A stretch of DNA of 64,000 nt from Geosiphon pyriformis (lineage: Eukaryota > Glomeromycota > Glomeromycetes > Archaeosporales > Geosiphonaceae), in contig JAAOMT010000275.1 in the NCBI GenBank assembly GCA_016748015.1, positions 276,455 to 340,454 on the forward strand. The letters run 5' to 3'. A program made the translations under genes and the position numbers. Position 1 is the stretch's first letter, and each line of letters starts with the position of its first letter. The notes under the pieces are model-generated. The model saw only the letters and a list, made by a program, of their open reading frames with translations. It did not search any database and was not told where the DNA came from. Below are positions 21,901-33,000 of this stretch, piece after piece.

Positions 21901-22454
21901 TCCTATATGGATCTGATGTTGAACAATATCAGTTTTTCCCAGGTCATTGTTGTCTTTTGCAAATATATCTGCAAATTTAGCTATCAATTGTTTCAATTAT
22001 CTTTGTTGTTAAGGTTCTAAGAGACCCATGTTGATTCGAGAGAGTTTTTTTTTCAAAAGATGGTAGTTTTCAATGGTAAGAATGATAATTGGATTTGGGA
22101 GTAGAATGTGTCTTACAATTTCGATGAAATTAGAAACAATTTGAAGGTTTTTATTTTGAAAGATATTGCTGTATATGATTCCAATCTCTAATTTGTTTAA
22201 TAAGACAATAGGGTAATTATTGGAGTTGTAGAATGTAACTCAAAATTTTTTCATTCCTTTGGGAATATAAACGTTTAGAATTGAGATTTCATGCTTCAAA
22301 CAGATTTGTTCATTGGATTCAAAGATTTGTTGTATAGTAGTGGGTTTTGAGCAAGTGTAAATTTCGTGATGTTTACCAAAAAGTGAAATAGTAATTGGTT
22401 GGGGAAGTTAAAGATCTGGTGAGATTCATTTTGTGTATTAAGAGCTATCTTTAC
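21901..22454 (-). pseudogene. Pre-RT linker of element B
   Basis: The stretch holds the DIFAKDNNDLGKT-like segment (about 21935-21975) and a beta-rich linker that connects dUTPase to RT. It is uninterrupted by any insertion, and so shows what element A looked like before E inserted. Confidence 0.65.
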
Positions 22455-22870
22455 TGGAACTGTAAATCATCCAGTTGAACCAAAACCTTGAGTTTCTCTT
22501 TCACTTTTTCCCAATTGTTCTCTGTTGTTTACTGATTGTAAACCCGAAATGTTGATTAAGGATAGATAAATTGCTTGGGCAATCTTTTTGGCATGTTCAA
22601 TTCTAAATGGTTTGTCTGTTTCATTCTACAACATGATGGTGATGTCTCCAGTATATCCTGCATCTATGACTCCTCCTCTAACATTGATTTTTTTGCTTGC
22701 CAATGATGATCTGGATGCAATTTGAACCATTGCTCCAGATAGAATTTCAAGAGCAATTTTAAGATTGATTTTTGTCAAAGATTTTGGTTGGAGAACCAAA
22801 GTATCTTTTCCTGGATATCTTAGATCATATTCAGCATTAATTTCGTGTGCTTTTTTTGGTCTGATTCCTT
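22455..22870 (-). pseudogene. dUTPase domain of element B Pol
   Basis: Motif 1 reads AEYDLRY (Gly to Glu), motif 2 ASRSSLASKKI, motif 3 GGVIDAGYTGDITIML and motif 4 KIAQAIYL, and motif 5 GFGSTG is followed by TGA in place of a conserved residue. Motifs 2 to 5 keep the residues expected for trimer active sites, including the Asp of motif 3. The upstream frame (22626-23279) is open for 217 codons and continues into the Cys-rich module. This is the clearest dUTPase of family 1. Confidence 0.9.
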
Positions 22871-23019
22871 GGCCATGGTTGTTGAAATATTTAAGTTGTA
22901 GAGATGGTTGATTTTCAAAAAGATAGATAGAAGTGATTGGTAGTTTTTCTACTAGTTCAAATACTCCAAATTCGATTTTATTTTCATCATTTTCATCTGG
23001 CAGAAAAATGCTAAGAGCA

Positions 23020-23760
23020 TAGCATTCTAAACACCATTGGTCATCACAAGACATAACACATTTTTCACATAATTGAATGTTTATTTGCTCTAATTGTTGA
23101 ATTTGAGCTTTTTTGGTTGGATATGTGTGGCTTGCAATTTGGTAATAGGTTTCTATTTCATCTTCATAATTAAATTCAGCTAATTCCATTGTATATTCAA
23201 TATATTCAGCTTTTTTCATTTGGCAGACATTTTCTTGTATAGCTTTATTAATTAAAGCCATTGCTAGGTCAAAGATCATTTCAGCATTATAAGGGTAGTG
23301 ATAGAATTTGTTAAGAGCACTGTTGTATGCTGCATCAAATAGTATTCCTCTTTTAACTTTTTCTGAGATTAATAGGGCATATTAACAGGTTTGATCACAT
23401 ACTTCTCCTCTCATTACAACATCATTCCAGTTGTATTCTTCTGGTAGTATGTCTCTACATGTAAGACAAAATGTGTTATCTCATTTTCCACTTTTTTTTG
23501 GGAATCCAAATCGTTCTCTATGGCATGTCTTGCAAAAGTAGCAGGTGCAAGTTTCATATTCCTCTTCTGAAGAAATACAGACTTCCATAGAGGAAAGCTT
23601 CTTTTTACAATCTTTGCATTTTAGTAGAATGTATAATGGTTCTTTTTGTGGTTCTGGTGTGAAATATCTAACTTTCTTCCATCCTTTTGATTTTTCAAAA
23701 ATCTCTTGTTCTGTTTCCTTAACCCAATTGGATGTTGATCCAAAAGCCATGTAGGTTTCA
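23020..23760 (-). pseudogene. Cys-rich zinc-ribbon-like module of element B Pol
   Basis: The N-terminal cluster (23481-23640) shows CKDC, CTCYFCKTC and CDNT..CLTC. The C-terminal cluster (23010-23075) shows LCEKCVMSC and WCLECYA, directly before the dUTPase. Between them is an alpha-helical stretch with YIEYTMELAEFN. The module shares one frame with protease and dUTPase. It may bind zinc and nucleic acid; that is inferred only from the Cys pattern. Confidence 0.75.
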
Positions 23761-23879
23761 GTGAGTGGTATTTCTTTCCCCTTTTCAAATTCAAATACTG
23801 GGGCTTTTTCTGATCATTTGTTGAAAGTACAAGTAGCAAGTATTATAGTGTATTGTCCTTGGTAGAAGATTTTTAATTC

Positions 23880-24200
23880 CTGGGTTTTTCAGTCTAAGTT
23901 TGCATTGGCCTTAAGAAGCCAATTATTTCTGACCAGAGCTTGGTATTGGAGTGCATCCATAACTAGAACTTTGACTGGAATGGTGATTCCATCAATAGTA
24001 AATGAGAAATTGTCAATTTCTTCTACTGGTGTCTTTTTCATATCATTTGCTATAACAATTACAGTTTGGGCTGGTCTGTTAACAGTTCTTTGAAGCTGTT
24101 GCATTAACTGGTAAGTAATAATACTTCCAGCTGATCCACTGTCTAGAATTAATCAGATGGATTTTCCTTCTACTGTAGCTTCAGTATACATGGCAGTGAT
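23880..24200 (-). pseudogene. Aspartic protease of element B
   Basis: LILDSGSAGSIITYQ (about 24125-24155) is the retropepsin active-site loop, intact except for a TGA immediately upstream. The following PVEEIDNFSFTI and ALVRNNWLLK correspond to the second half of the fold. It is the best-preserved protease of family 1. Confidence 0.85.
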
Positions 24201-26239
24201 AGCTTTTTGCTTATTAATTGCTGCATTGCTAAGCAAGAATGGTAATTTATTTGCTTCAAATTCGAATGGAAATATATCTGAAAGGTTAGCATTTTGGGCA
24301 ATTTGGGCTGATAGAATGGTGTTGTTGGAAGAGTTTGATTTTGGTGCTGCAACTTTATCTTCAGAAAGTGCAGTTTGTTGAAAATCCGATCCCTCTGACA
24401 TTGTAAAGTAACTGAGTTGAGTGTGATAGTGGTTGGGTCTTTGCTGACCAGAATTTCAGAGAACTAACTGGTTATTTGGGTTGATTCTGTTGTTATTATT
24501 CTGAAATTGATTTTGGGATGTGAATTGGTTATGCTGAACCAATCTTCTGGCTGGTATTTGATATTGTTGAGTGGGTGGTGTTTGATATTGCTGAATTGGT
24601 AAAGGTTGCTAATATTGTTGCTGTATTAGTTGTGGAGCTGGTTGATAGTAATTGTTTTGATTTTGTGGTCTTGGTGAGTAATAAGTTTGTGGTGGAAGTT
24701 GGTAATAAAATTGTTGTGGTAAAGAGTAATATTGATTACTCTTGTTTTGTTGGTCTCTTTGTAATTTTTTGCAATCTCGTTTCCAGTGTCCTAGAATTTC
24801 ACAATAATAACAATTTTGAGATTGGTTATTAGATGGTGAACCAAAATTGTTTTGGTTATGTTATTGTGATGGTTGATATCTTTGTGATTGTTGTTATTGT
24901 TGTTGGTTTGTAAAGTAGTTTTCAACTTTTTTTGTGAGTTGGTCTATTTTTTCTTCAGCTGTTGAGCTGGTTTCTCCAATAACTAGGTTGACAAGTTTGG
25001 TGTGATTTGCTTCTTTTATAACCATTTCATAGTTCTTTACATGTCTAATGACTGTTGCTAAGTTTTTTGAAGCATGTGAGCAAACTTTCTTGATTAATTT
25101 GTCTTTTAATCCTGCTATAAACTGATCCAGAATCTGGGCATCAGAATAGTATTCATTGGTTTCCAATTGTCAAATTCATTGAAGAAGTTTGTTAAATCTT
25201 CCCAGATAGGTCATAACAGTTTCAGATGTTTCTTGTTTGATATTGTGAAAGCAATTACAAAGAGTGATAGATGTGTTGTTGTCAGTGAATTGTTGTAAGA
25301 AAGCATCTTTAAATACTTGCCAGTTTTCAAATGGTTTTCCTTAATTTTCAAACCATTCTCCTGCAGTTCTTTAGAGAAAGTATAAAATTGCTTTGAGTAT
25401 TCTTGCTGCATTCCAACCATTTGCATCTCCTGCTTTTTAAACTTTGTCAAGCCATTCTTGAGGGCTGGTATCATTGTTTTCACCAGTGAATTTTGGAATC
25501 TTTGCAATATAAGCAGTTGTCATTTCTTCTTTGTTTTCTGTGGTTTCTTTTTGTTCTGATTCAGTTTCTTTACTTTCTAAGTTTTCTGAAAGATTACTTT
25601 TAATTTCCTGTAAATAATCAATAATATTAGTGCTTATTGATATGGATTTCTGCTGTTAAGTAGGATTTCTAGGTGACTAATAATCTTCTGGTCTGGAGAA
25701 ATGGTTAAGTAGTGAATTTGGTGTTTGTGGTTAAGCAAGTGAAATTAGAAATAGTGTAATAAAAAGTGGTAATTTGACACTGGTTCTTTGTTCAGGCATT
25801 TGCAAGTGTTTGGCAGTTGTCTTTGGTAGTATTGGAGTGTTTGGAGTGGTTTTTGAGTATTGTTTTACTTTTTGTTTGCCTTTGTTGCTTGGTTCAGTTT
25901 TTGATTCAAAGTCAAAAGAGTATTTGAACTGTACTGAGTATTTTTTTTCACAATACTCAATAATGTTAAAATTAAGTTTTTGGAAATAAATAGCAAGTGT
26001 TTCACTGTTCAGGTCTTCTGTTCTCAATTGTGAATAGTGCACTAAATTATTGTAGAGGTTATTTTTAGATTCTGATATGTTGTAATTTCCAAAAGATAAT
26101 TGTTGATATGGTTTTCAATGTATTGGTATACTAATTTTTTGACAACTTCAATTTCGTCTGGGATGTTAAATCTTTGCTTGCAGTGGGTGTAGATTAACTG
26201 ATAATACTCTAGAGTTTCTGTGTCTGATGTGGTTGCCAC
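24201..26239 (-). pseudogene. gag of element B, with CCHC knuckle
   Basis: From the GTG at 26239 the minus strand reads VATTSDTETLEYY, then a helical region, an acidic linker, the capsid core (25211-25507) and a CCHC knuckle CYYCEILGHWKRDC (about 24773-24815), then a Tyr/Gln/Asn-rich tail that runs into the protease without a frame change. Stops and shifts are scattered through 25320-26040. No ATG is available in frame upstream of the GTG. Confidence 0.85.
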
Positions 26240-26266
26240 TTTGAATTTGTTGTTGCTGTGTTATTT

Positions 26267-26282
26267 CTGTGGAAGAGCACCA
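26267..26282 (-). other. Primer-binding site of element B
   Basis: Minus strand TGGTGCTCTTCCACAG begins two bases after LTR3. It may be the least mutated family 1 version. Confidence 0.65.
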
Positions 26283-26284
26283 AA

Positions 26285-27254
26285 TGTTACCAGAGGTTTT
26301 TGGTCTCTTTTCTTTAATGTTGTTAATGTTAATTTGCTGTGAATTCATGTTTCCAGAAAGTAATTGAACCTCCAGTAACTGAATTTATCTTCAAATTATC
26401 TCCTATAATTTGAACTGCTAGGCTTATAAGTAGAATGACCAATTCCTTGCCAGTTACTTTATGTAGTTACATTGTAGTAAATGTCAATTCTTTTCCAGAA
26501 ATTGCTTGTCTAGAAGCTCATTAAAGATGTGTAGTTACTTTGCTGTAAAAGTTAACTCTTTTACAGAAATCTCGTCTGTAGGCTACCTTAATGATTATAA
26601 TAAGAAAAGAAAAGAAAAATAAAAGAAATATAAAAGAAATAAAATTTTATCAAGAGAAACGTTTTCTATTCAGGCCTGGAGTTACTAACAGATTATTGAA
26701 ATTGGTAGCTAATCAATTTCAAAACGTTAGTTGTGTTGAGGGAATTTCAAGTGTAATAGTTTAAGAATTTGGTTTTCGAATATTTAATTTTTATTTGAAT
26801 ATGTAAAAGGTGATTTGTTTTAATTAAGATATCTAAAGTAGAATGCTATGTTAAGATACTATAAGAAGATACATTTTCTTGAAGAGAGAAGCTTTTTTTT
26901 ATACAACTTGTTGTAGTACTAGTCTTTGAACTTGCACTTTTCTTTTTGCTATAATTTGGGTGAACTAAAGATATATTTCGGCAAACTACAAATTATTTCA
27001 CTGAACTATTGATTATTTCGGCCAATTTTCATTAATTTTGGCGAATTTTGACTATGTTAAATAGTTCAGGGTATTGTGTAATTTGATCATCTTAATTTCT
27101 TAAGTACAAATCGGATTATTGATTGAGTAATGATATTTGATAATTTGATTAAATAATAAGTGATAATTGAAATGATAATAATATATGCTAATTAATAATA
27201 GGAATTATAAGAGTAATTTCATGCTAATTAATAGTTAAAATTCTACTGGTAACA
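26285..27254 (-). repeat. LTR3: 5' LTR of element B
   Basis: The 970-bp repeat has the cleanest termini of the family, TGTTACCAG and CTGGTAACA. The flanking four bases (GTGC on the right) do not match those left of LTR1 (ATAT) as a target duplication would. Confidence 0.93.
26893..27052 (-). promoter_or_regulatory. TATA-like box and U3 repeats of the family 1 LTR
   Basis: On the minus strand TTGTATAAAAAA (26893-26906) is the probable TATA box. Upstream at 26971-27052 are three to four degenerate copies of a TTTGCCGAAAT-like word spaced about 20-30 bp apart. The same layout is found in the other family 1 LTRs, with the CpG mutated to TpG/CpA in several. Confidence 0.5.
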
Positions 27255-27480
27255 GTGCAAATTGTGTCATTTTTTTTCTGGTTTGGATGGTGATGCTTAT
27301 GTTAGCATAGGTGTATAGTGTTGTCTTGTTTGGCCAAAGTGGCTGGCCACATGTAGTTTGTGCATGAGCTGTATTTAGTTAGTTTTACTTAGTTTGGTTC
27401 TATATACTAAATAGTGGTTGGGCTTCACTCGTTAAATCTGTAATAAAAAAAATATATTTTAATTGTTTGTTTTTTTTAGT
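27255..27480. other. Short less AT-rich island of unknown origin
   Basis: About 225 bp has clearly more G and C than its surroundings and does not match any of the three families by eye. It contains the imperfect palindrome GGCCAAAGTGGCTGGCC. No open frame of useful length. It may be host sequence or a piece of another repeat. Confidence 0.4.
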
Positions 27481-27484
27481 ATTT

Positions 27485-28350
27485 AATATTGTAATCAAAT
27501 TTGGTTAAATAAATAATTCAGCAAAAAAATTTTTTATGGTCTAGTTTTTTTTTGTTTTTCAATCAAATTAAAGCTTAATAATTAATATATACATCAAATT
27601 TTTTTTATAAAATACTTATTTCAGTAATTTGTAAAATATACTATTATTAAGCATATTTTTTAGTTATTGTATAATTTTTCTCTGTTTGTTATAAAGTTTT
27701 ACTATCATAAACTATAATTTGTTTCTTTTTTTCATTATTTTTTTGTAATAAAACAGCACTAAGAAAAACATCAAAAACATTAGTATAAAGAATAAATGAT
27801 TTATTAAAGCTTAATTGTTTTAAAATTAGTTTAATATTAGTTTTTTTTATAGTTTTAAATATTTTTTGTTAAAAAAGTGATTTAATAATAATTGACATTT
27901 TTTCTTAAGAGCTAATTAAGCAGATATGTAATTTTAAAGAAATTTTTAATAAGCTTTTGATAGTATATAGCTAATTTAAGAAAAGATTATAGCTTAGAAA
28001 TATTTATTAATTGTTTAAGTTTTTGTATTTTTTCAACTTTAATTAGATTTGAAAAAATTCTATTTTTTGTCACAAAATGTCCCAAAAACTGAGTAGACTG
28101 TTTTCTAAAAAATAATTTAATGAGATTGATTTTGAGTTCAGTATTTTTCAAAAAATCAAAAACTTTTTAAAAAAATTTTAAGTATTTATTCCAAGTTTTT
28201 AAATATACAATTATATTATTAAAATACACAGAAATAAAATTTTGATGCTTTGATCTAAATACTTTATTTTAATTTTTAAAATATAGATAAAACATTTATT
28301 AATCCAAAAAGCATTACTGTAAATTTATTGTTATAAGTAAATTTGATTAA
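27485..28350 (-). pseudogene. Ghost of a family 3 RT and RNase H
   Basis: The minus strand aligns with E 9986-10850. Recognisable pieces are KLFFRKQSTQFLGHFVTK (about 28060-28110), a TVMLFGLIN box (about 28310-28335), and an RNase H stretch matching 'acagcaccaag' of E at about 27755. Decay is by C-to-T and G-to-A, as in 1-1194. It shows that family 3 was present before the younger insertions. Confidence 0.75.
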
Positions 28351-29264
28351 ATATAATTATAATATTTGGTACTATTACTTAAATAAAAAAAACATAATTA
28401 ATACATAATAATATAAAAAAAATAAAATAACACAAAATAATTCAGAATAATGCAAAATAATACACAATAATATGAAATAGCACAGAATAATTAATTATAA
28501 TATAAAATAGCTAATTATAATATAAAAAAACAAAGCAATAATAAAAATAGTAAACAATAATTAATAATAATAAATAATTAAAAGCAATTTTGTAAAATTA
28601 AAAAAAATATATAAAAATGAGTAGTTTTAGCAAATGAAAATAAAAAGAAGACAAAAACTAATTTTTTTTTAAATATTTTATATTAAAACTTAATAAATTT
28701 TTTTATCTTATTTTTCTATATATTTTTATTAATTACTAAATAAAATATGATTTAATTTACTTGTATATAATACCAAAATTTGTGTTGTTAAAATCAAATT
28801 AATTATTTTTTTACTTTTATTTTAAGTTAGATACTATTAATATTAACAACTTTAAAATTTTAATAACTTGAACCAATTGTTTTTAATTATGACAATTAAT
28901 AATACTAATTTCTTTTTTCTTTTTTCTTGTTTTTTGTGAAGTAATAATATTAGAAATTGACTGTTTAAGAATAGACTTTATAATAACTTGATAAAAGAAA
29001 AAAGCTTTTAAGTTTGAATATTAATTTTATTTTGTTAATTTATTAAAAAGACAAAAAGACAATATAAGATCTTAGTAACTGCATTTGACTAGCTTAGAAA
29101 AATAGCTTATATTTACAATTATAAACTGCCAAAATATATTTCTGTATCTTATAACCAAAAAATTTTATAAGTAAATTTACATATAGCAAAAATCTTTAAA
29201 AATTAATAATTTTAACATGCTTTTTGTATATTTAAAGAAAACTTTATAGCTTTTTTACTTAACT
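28351..29264. other. Unresolved AT-rich stretch with AATAAT-type repeats
   Basis: At about 28425-28500 there are imperfect repeats built on AATAATnCACA. The rest is A/T-saturated without a credible frame. It is probably decayed retroelement sequence, but I could not align it. Confidence 0.4.
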
Positions 29265-29330
29265 TTAAAGCACCAAATATTATTATAATACTTTACTAAG
29301 TTTATTTATAATATTTAGTGCTTTTTGTAA
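29265..29330. repeat. Head-to-head LTR-end/primer-binding-site palindrome
   Basis: AAAGCACCAAATATTATTAT on the left mirrors ATAATATTTAGTGCTTT on the right. Each arm resembles an LTR end plus primer-binding site, in opposite orientations, with only about 25 bp between. It could be an LTR collapsed by internal deletion. Confidence 0.4.
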
Positions 29331-30247
29331 AATTATGAAATTTACAAAAACAAAACACTTTAAAAATTCACAAAATTAATAACTATTGAGACTATAAAAA
29401 AAGATTATTTATTGTTTAAAAAAACATTATATTATCATTTTAAAAAAAACTTAAAAATATTAACAAAGACTATTATTGTCAAAAAGTAATTTTTTTTATT
29501 ATGTACATATTAAGATTAACTATTTATTAGACCAAACAACAAATACAGAAAAATCTAAAGAATAAATTCACTAAAAATTTTTAGTATATTCAATTTTAAT
29601 CACTATAAAAACTATAATTAAGACTTTTTTTCTTAATTAACAAAGAAATTAAGTTATACATTCAAAAATAGTACTCTTAGTTAAAAAAAACATTAAAACC
29701 CAACTCTAAAAAATTCAAGTTTAATTTTAATAATAATACACAAATTACACAAAAAAAGCTTTATTTATAGTTAATAAAAAATTAAGGTTTTTTTTACCAA
29801 TAATTTTTTCATATTATCAGACTTCAAAAAACAAAATTTTACTTAATTAATCTACCAAATTACAATAAAAAACTTCAAAATTTTCTAAAAATCTTTATTC
29901 TTGAGACTTTAATTAAAATTTTTAGATTAAATTTTTAGAAAAATATAAATCTTTGTTTAAAAGTTTTATTCTAGTAATCAATAATCTAGTTAGAAGCACT
30001 TTCTCTTGAGCATAATTTTTATTATAACTTTTAACTAAATTAACAATTACTTTTTTAAGAGAAACATTTTTATTACAATTTATTATAACAATCAACAAAA
30101 AAAAACCAGCTTTAAATTTAACAAAACAATTAAACATATTTTTTTTAATATCTTTTTTATTAATAAATAAATAAATCTCTATTACTTAGATTATGACTTA
30201 TAGAGACATTATTAAACTAGAAAAATTCTTTGGTAAAGAAAAAATAC
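29331..30247 (+). other. Unresolved AT-rich sequence left of element H
   Basis: The stretch follows a family 2-like primer-binding site (TAGTGCTTTTTGTAAAA) and may be the decayed gag of a plus-strand element, but I cannot support this with motifs. A short possible frame starts at ATG 30193 and runs into the element H insertion. Confidence 0.3.
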
Positions 30248-30251
30248 ATAT
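30248..30251. repeat. Target site duplication ATAT, left of H
   Basis: This matches ATAT at 56482-56485, immediately after the surviving 3' LTR end of H, so the two LTR pieces belong to one original insertion. Confidence 0.65.
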
Positions 30252-31172
30252 TGTTATTAGTAGAATTTTAGTTATTAAATTAGCATAAAATTATTTTATA
30301 ATTTCTATCATTAATTAACATATATTATTATTATTTTAATTATCAAAGAGCACAATTCAATTAATAATCCGATTTGTATAATACACAATTGTAATAATCA
30401 GATTATACAATATCTTAAATGCTGTAATATTCAAAAATTTACTAAAATTTGTAAAAAATTCACAAAAAATTACCAAAATTATTCATAGTTTATAGAAACA
30501 ATTTGTAGTTTGTTAAAATATATTGTTAGTTTGTCAAAATTATAATAAAAAAAAGTTCAAGTTCATAGACTAGTATTATAACAAGTTGTATAAAAAAAGC
30601 TTTTTTTTTTAAGAAAATATATTTTATTTTACTTTAGATTTATTTTTATTATTATAATTCAAAATAAAAAATATTTTGAAAAATCAATTCTTAAAATATT
30701 TATACTTGATATTTTCTGAAATTTAACTAATATTTCAAAATTAATTAGTTATTAATTTTAGTCATCTATTAGTAATTCCAAGTCTGAACCAAAAACAATT
30801 CTCTTAATAAAATTTTATTTCTTTTATCTTTCTTTTATTTTATTTTTTCTTTTATTATTATAATTATTAAGATAGTCTATAAACAAAGTTCTTATAGAAA
30901 AGTTGATTTTCACAACAAAGTAACTACATATTTTTAATGAACTTTCAGACAAGCAATTTCTGGAAAAAAGTTAATGTTTATTACAACATAACTATACAAA
31001 ATAACTGACATAAAATTGGCCATTTTACTTATAAGTTCAGCAGTTCAAATTATAGGAAATAATTTGAAAATAAATTCAGTTATTGGAGGTTCAACTACTT
31101 TCAGGAAATATGAATTTGCAGCAAACAGATATTAACAATATATAAAAAAAACACCAAAAACTTTTAATAATA
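30252..31172 (+). repeat. 5' LTR of element H
   Basis: The 921-bp LTR starts TGTTATTAG and ends AATAATA. It is the reverse-complement orientation of LTR1-3 and is strongly AT-drifted, yet aligns throughout. Confidence 0.88.
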
Positions 31173-31174
31173 TT

Positions 31175-31190
31175 TGGTGCTTTTCTATAG
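31175..31190 (+). other. Primer-binding site of element H
   Basis: TGGTGCTTTTCTATAG is the family 1 site with transitions and starts two bases after the LTR. Confidence 0.6.
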
Positions 31191-31216
31191 ATTAACACAG
31201 CAACAACAACTTCAAA

Positions 31217-33000
31217 ATAATAACTGCATTAAACATAAAAACATTAGAGTACTATTAGTTAATTTATACTCACTGCAAACAATAATTTGGAATTTAAGAC
31301 AAAATTACAGCCTTTAAAAAAACACTTTTTTAATACATCAAAAATCAAATCTATAAATATCTTTTTGGAAATTATAATATTACAGAAATTAAGTAAAATC
31401 TTCTTAAAAATCTTATCTACTACTTAAATAGAGATTCAAAAAACATTAGTGTTAATGGTTGTGTTACTTATTTTGAAGAACTTGATTATAATATTATTAA
31501 GTTTTATGAAGAAAAGTACTCTGCCAACTTACAATTTATCTTTAAACTTGAATCTAAACTTGAAACAAACAAAAAAGACAAAAAAAAACACACAATCAGT
31601 TTAAACAACACTTAATATATCAAAGACAATTTTTTAATACTTGCAGACACCAAAACAAAAAACTAATTCAAAATTACCATTTTTAATTACATACTTTCTA
31701 GCTTTATTTACATAAACTTATACATTAAATTTACTACTTAATTATTTTTCAAAACCAAAAAACTTTACATTACCAAAAAGCCCAACACAATAGCCAGAAC
31801 AAATTTTTATTAGCACAAATTTTCTCAATTTTTTAACAAAAAACCAGAGTAATTATTTTAATAGCAATAAAGACATTTCTAAATTCATTGAAAAAAAACA
31901 ACTAAAAATGAAGATACAAAAGAAATAACAACCATTTATATTACAAAAATTATTGAATTTACAGAGAAAAATATTAAAACCAGTTCTTAAAAATGGCTTG
32001 ATAGAATAGAAAAAGCAAGAAATAAAAATAAATAAAATACAACCAAAATGTTAAAAGCAATTTCTTACTTTTTTTAAGGAACAGCTAAAGAATAATTTGA
32101 GAATTTGGTTAAACTATTTAAAAATTGGCAAGCATTTAAAAATGCTTTCTTAAAACAATTTACCAATAATAATTCATTTATTACTTTTCAAAACTGATTT
32201 TCAAACATTAAAAAAGAACTATCTAAATCTATTATAACCTATCTTGAGAAATTCAACAAACTCTTTTGACAAATTTTACAATTGAAAAACAATAACTACT
32301 ATTCTAATGTCCAGATTTTGGATCAATTTATTGTAAAATTAAAAAACAAACTTATTAAAAAAATTTGCCTACATGCTTTTAAGAATTTAGCCATAGTTAT
32401 TTAACATATAAAAATTTATGAAATAGCAATAAAAAAAGCAAACTGTACCAAACTCATCAATCTTACAATTAACAAAACTAGCTTAGCAGTTAAAAAAAAA
32501 TCGACCAATTAACTAAAAAAGTAGAAAACTATTTTACTAATCAACAATAATAGCAACAATAAAAGTATTAATTTACTTAATAATGATCTTAAAATAATTA
32601 CTTATTATTATTAAACAACCAAAACCAAAGCTGTCACTATTGTAAAATTCCAAAACACTAGAAATAAGACTGCCAAAAAATACAATGAAACTAACAACAA
32701 AAAAAGAATCAACATTATTCTCAACCTTAGCAATCCTATTACCAACTACTACTATTAGCTTATTATTTATCAAGATTAAAAACAATTACTACCAATCTGC
32801 TTTACAACTAATATTACAATAATATTAAGAATCTCTACAACTTTGACAATATTAATTCTAATATGCATAAAACTACCAAGTATTTACTTAAAGATTGGTT
32901 TAACAAAACCCAATTTACATCACAAAATTAATTCTAAAATAACAACAGAATTAATACTAACAATTAACTAATTTCCCAAAATTCAGTAGAATAAAAGTTT
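31217..33000 (+). pseudogene. gag of element H
   Basis: The sequence aligns with gag of A and B. The codon homologous to their GTG is ATA here (31217). The capsid core (about 31990-32270) and a broken knuckle CHYCKIPKH..DC (about 32640-32690, with two stops) are readable. Many stops are present. Confidence 0.75.

Noticed and set aside
28425-28500. Regularly repeated AATAATnCACA as a CRISPR-like array
   Set aside because: Units are contiguous, imperfect and AT-rich with no spacers; a simple-sequence repeat in a eukaryotic genome.
29922-30137. Minus-strand frame of 71 codons
   Set aside because: Lys/Asn/Leu-rich translation of A/T-saturated DNA without motif or homolog in the window.
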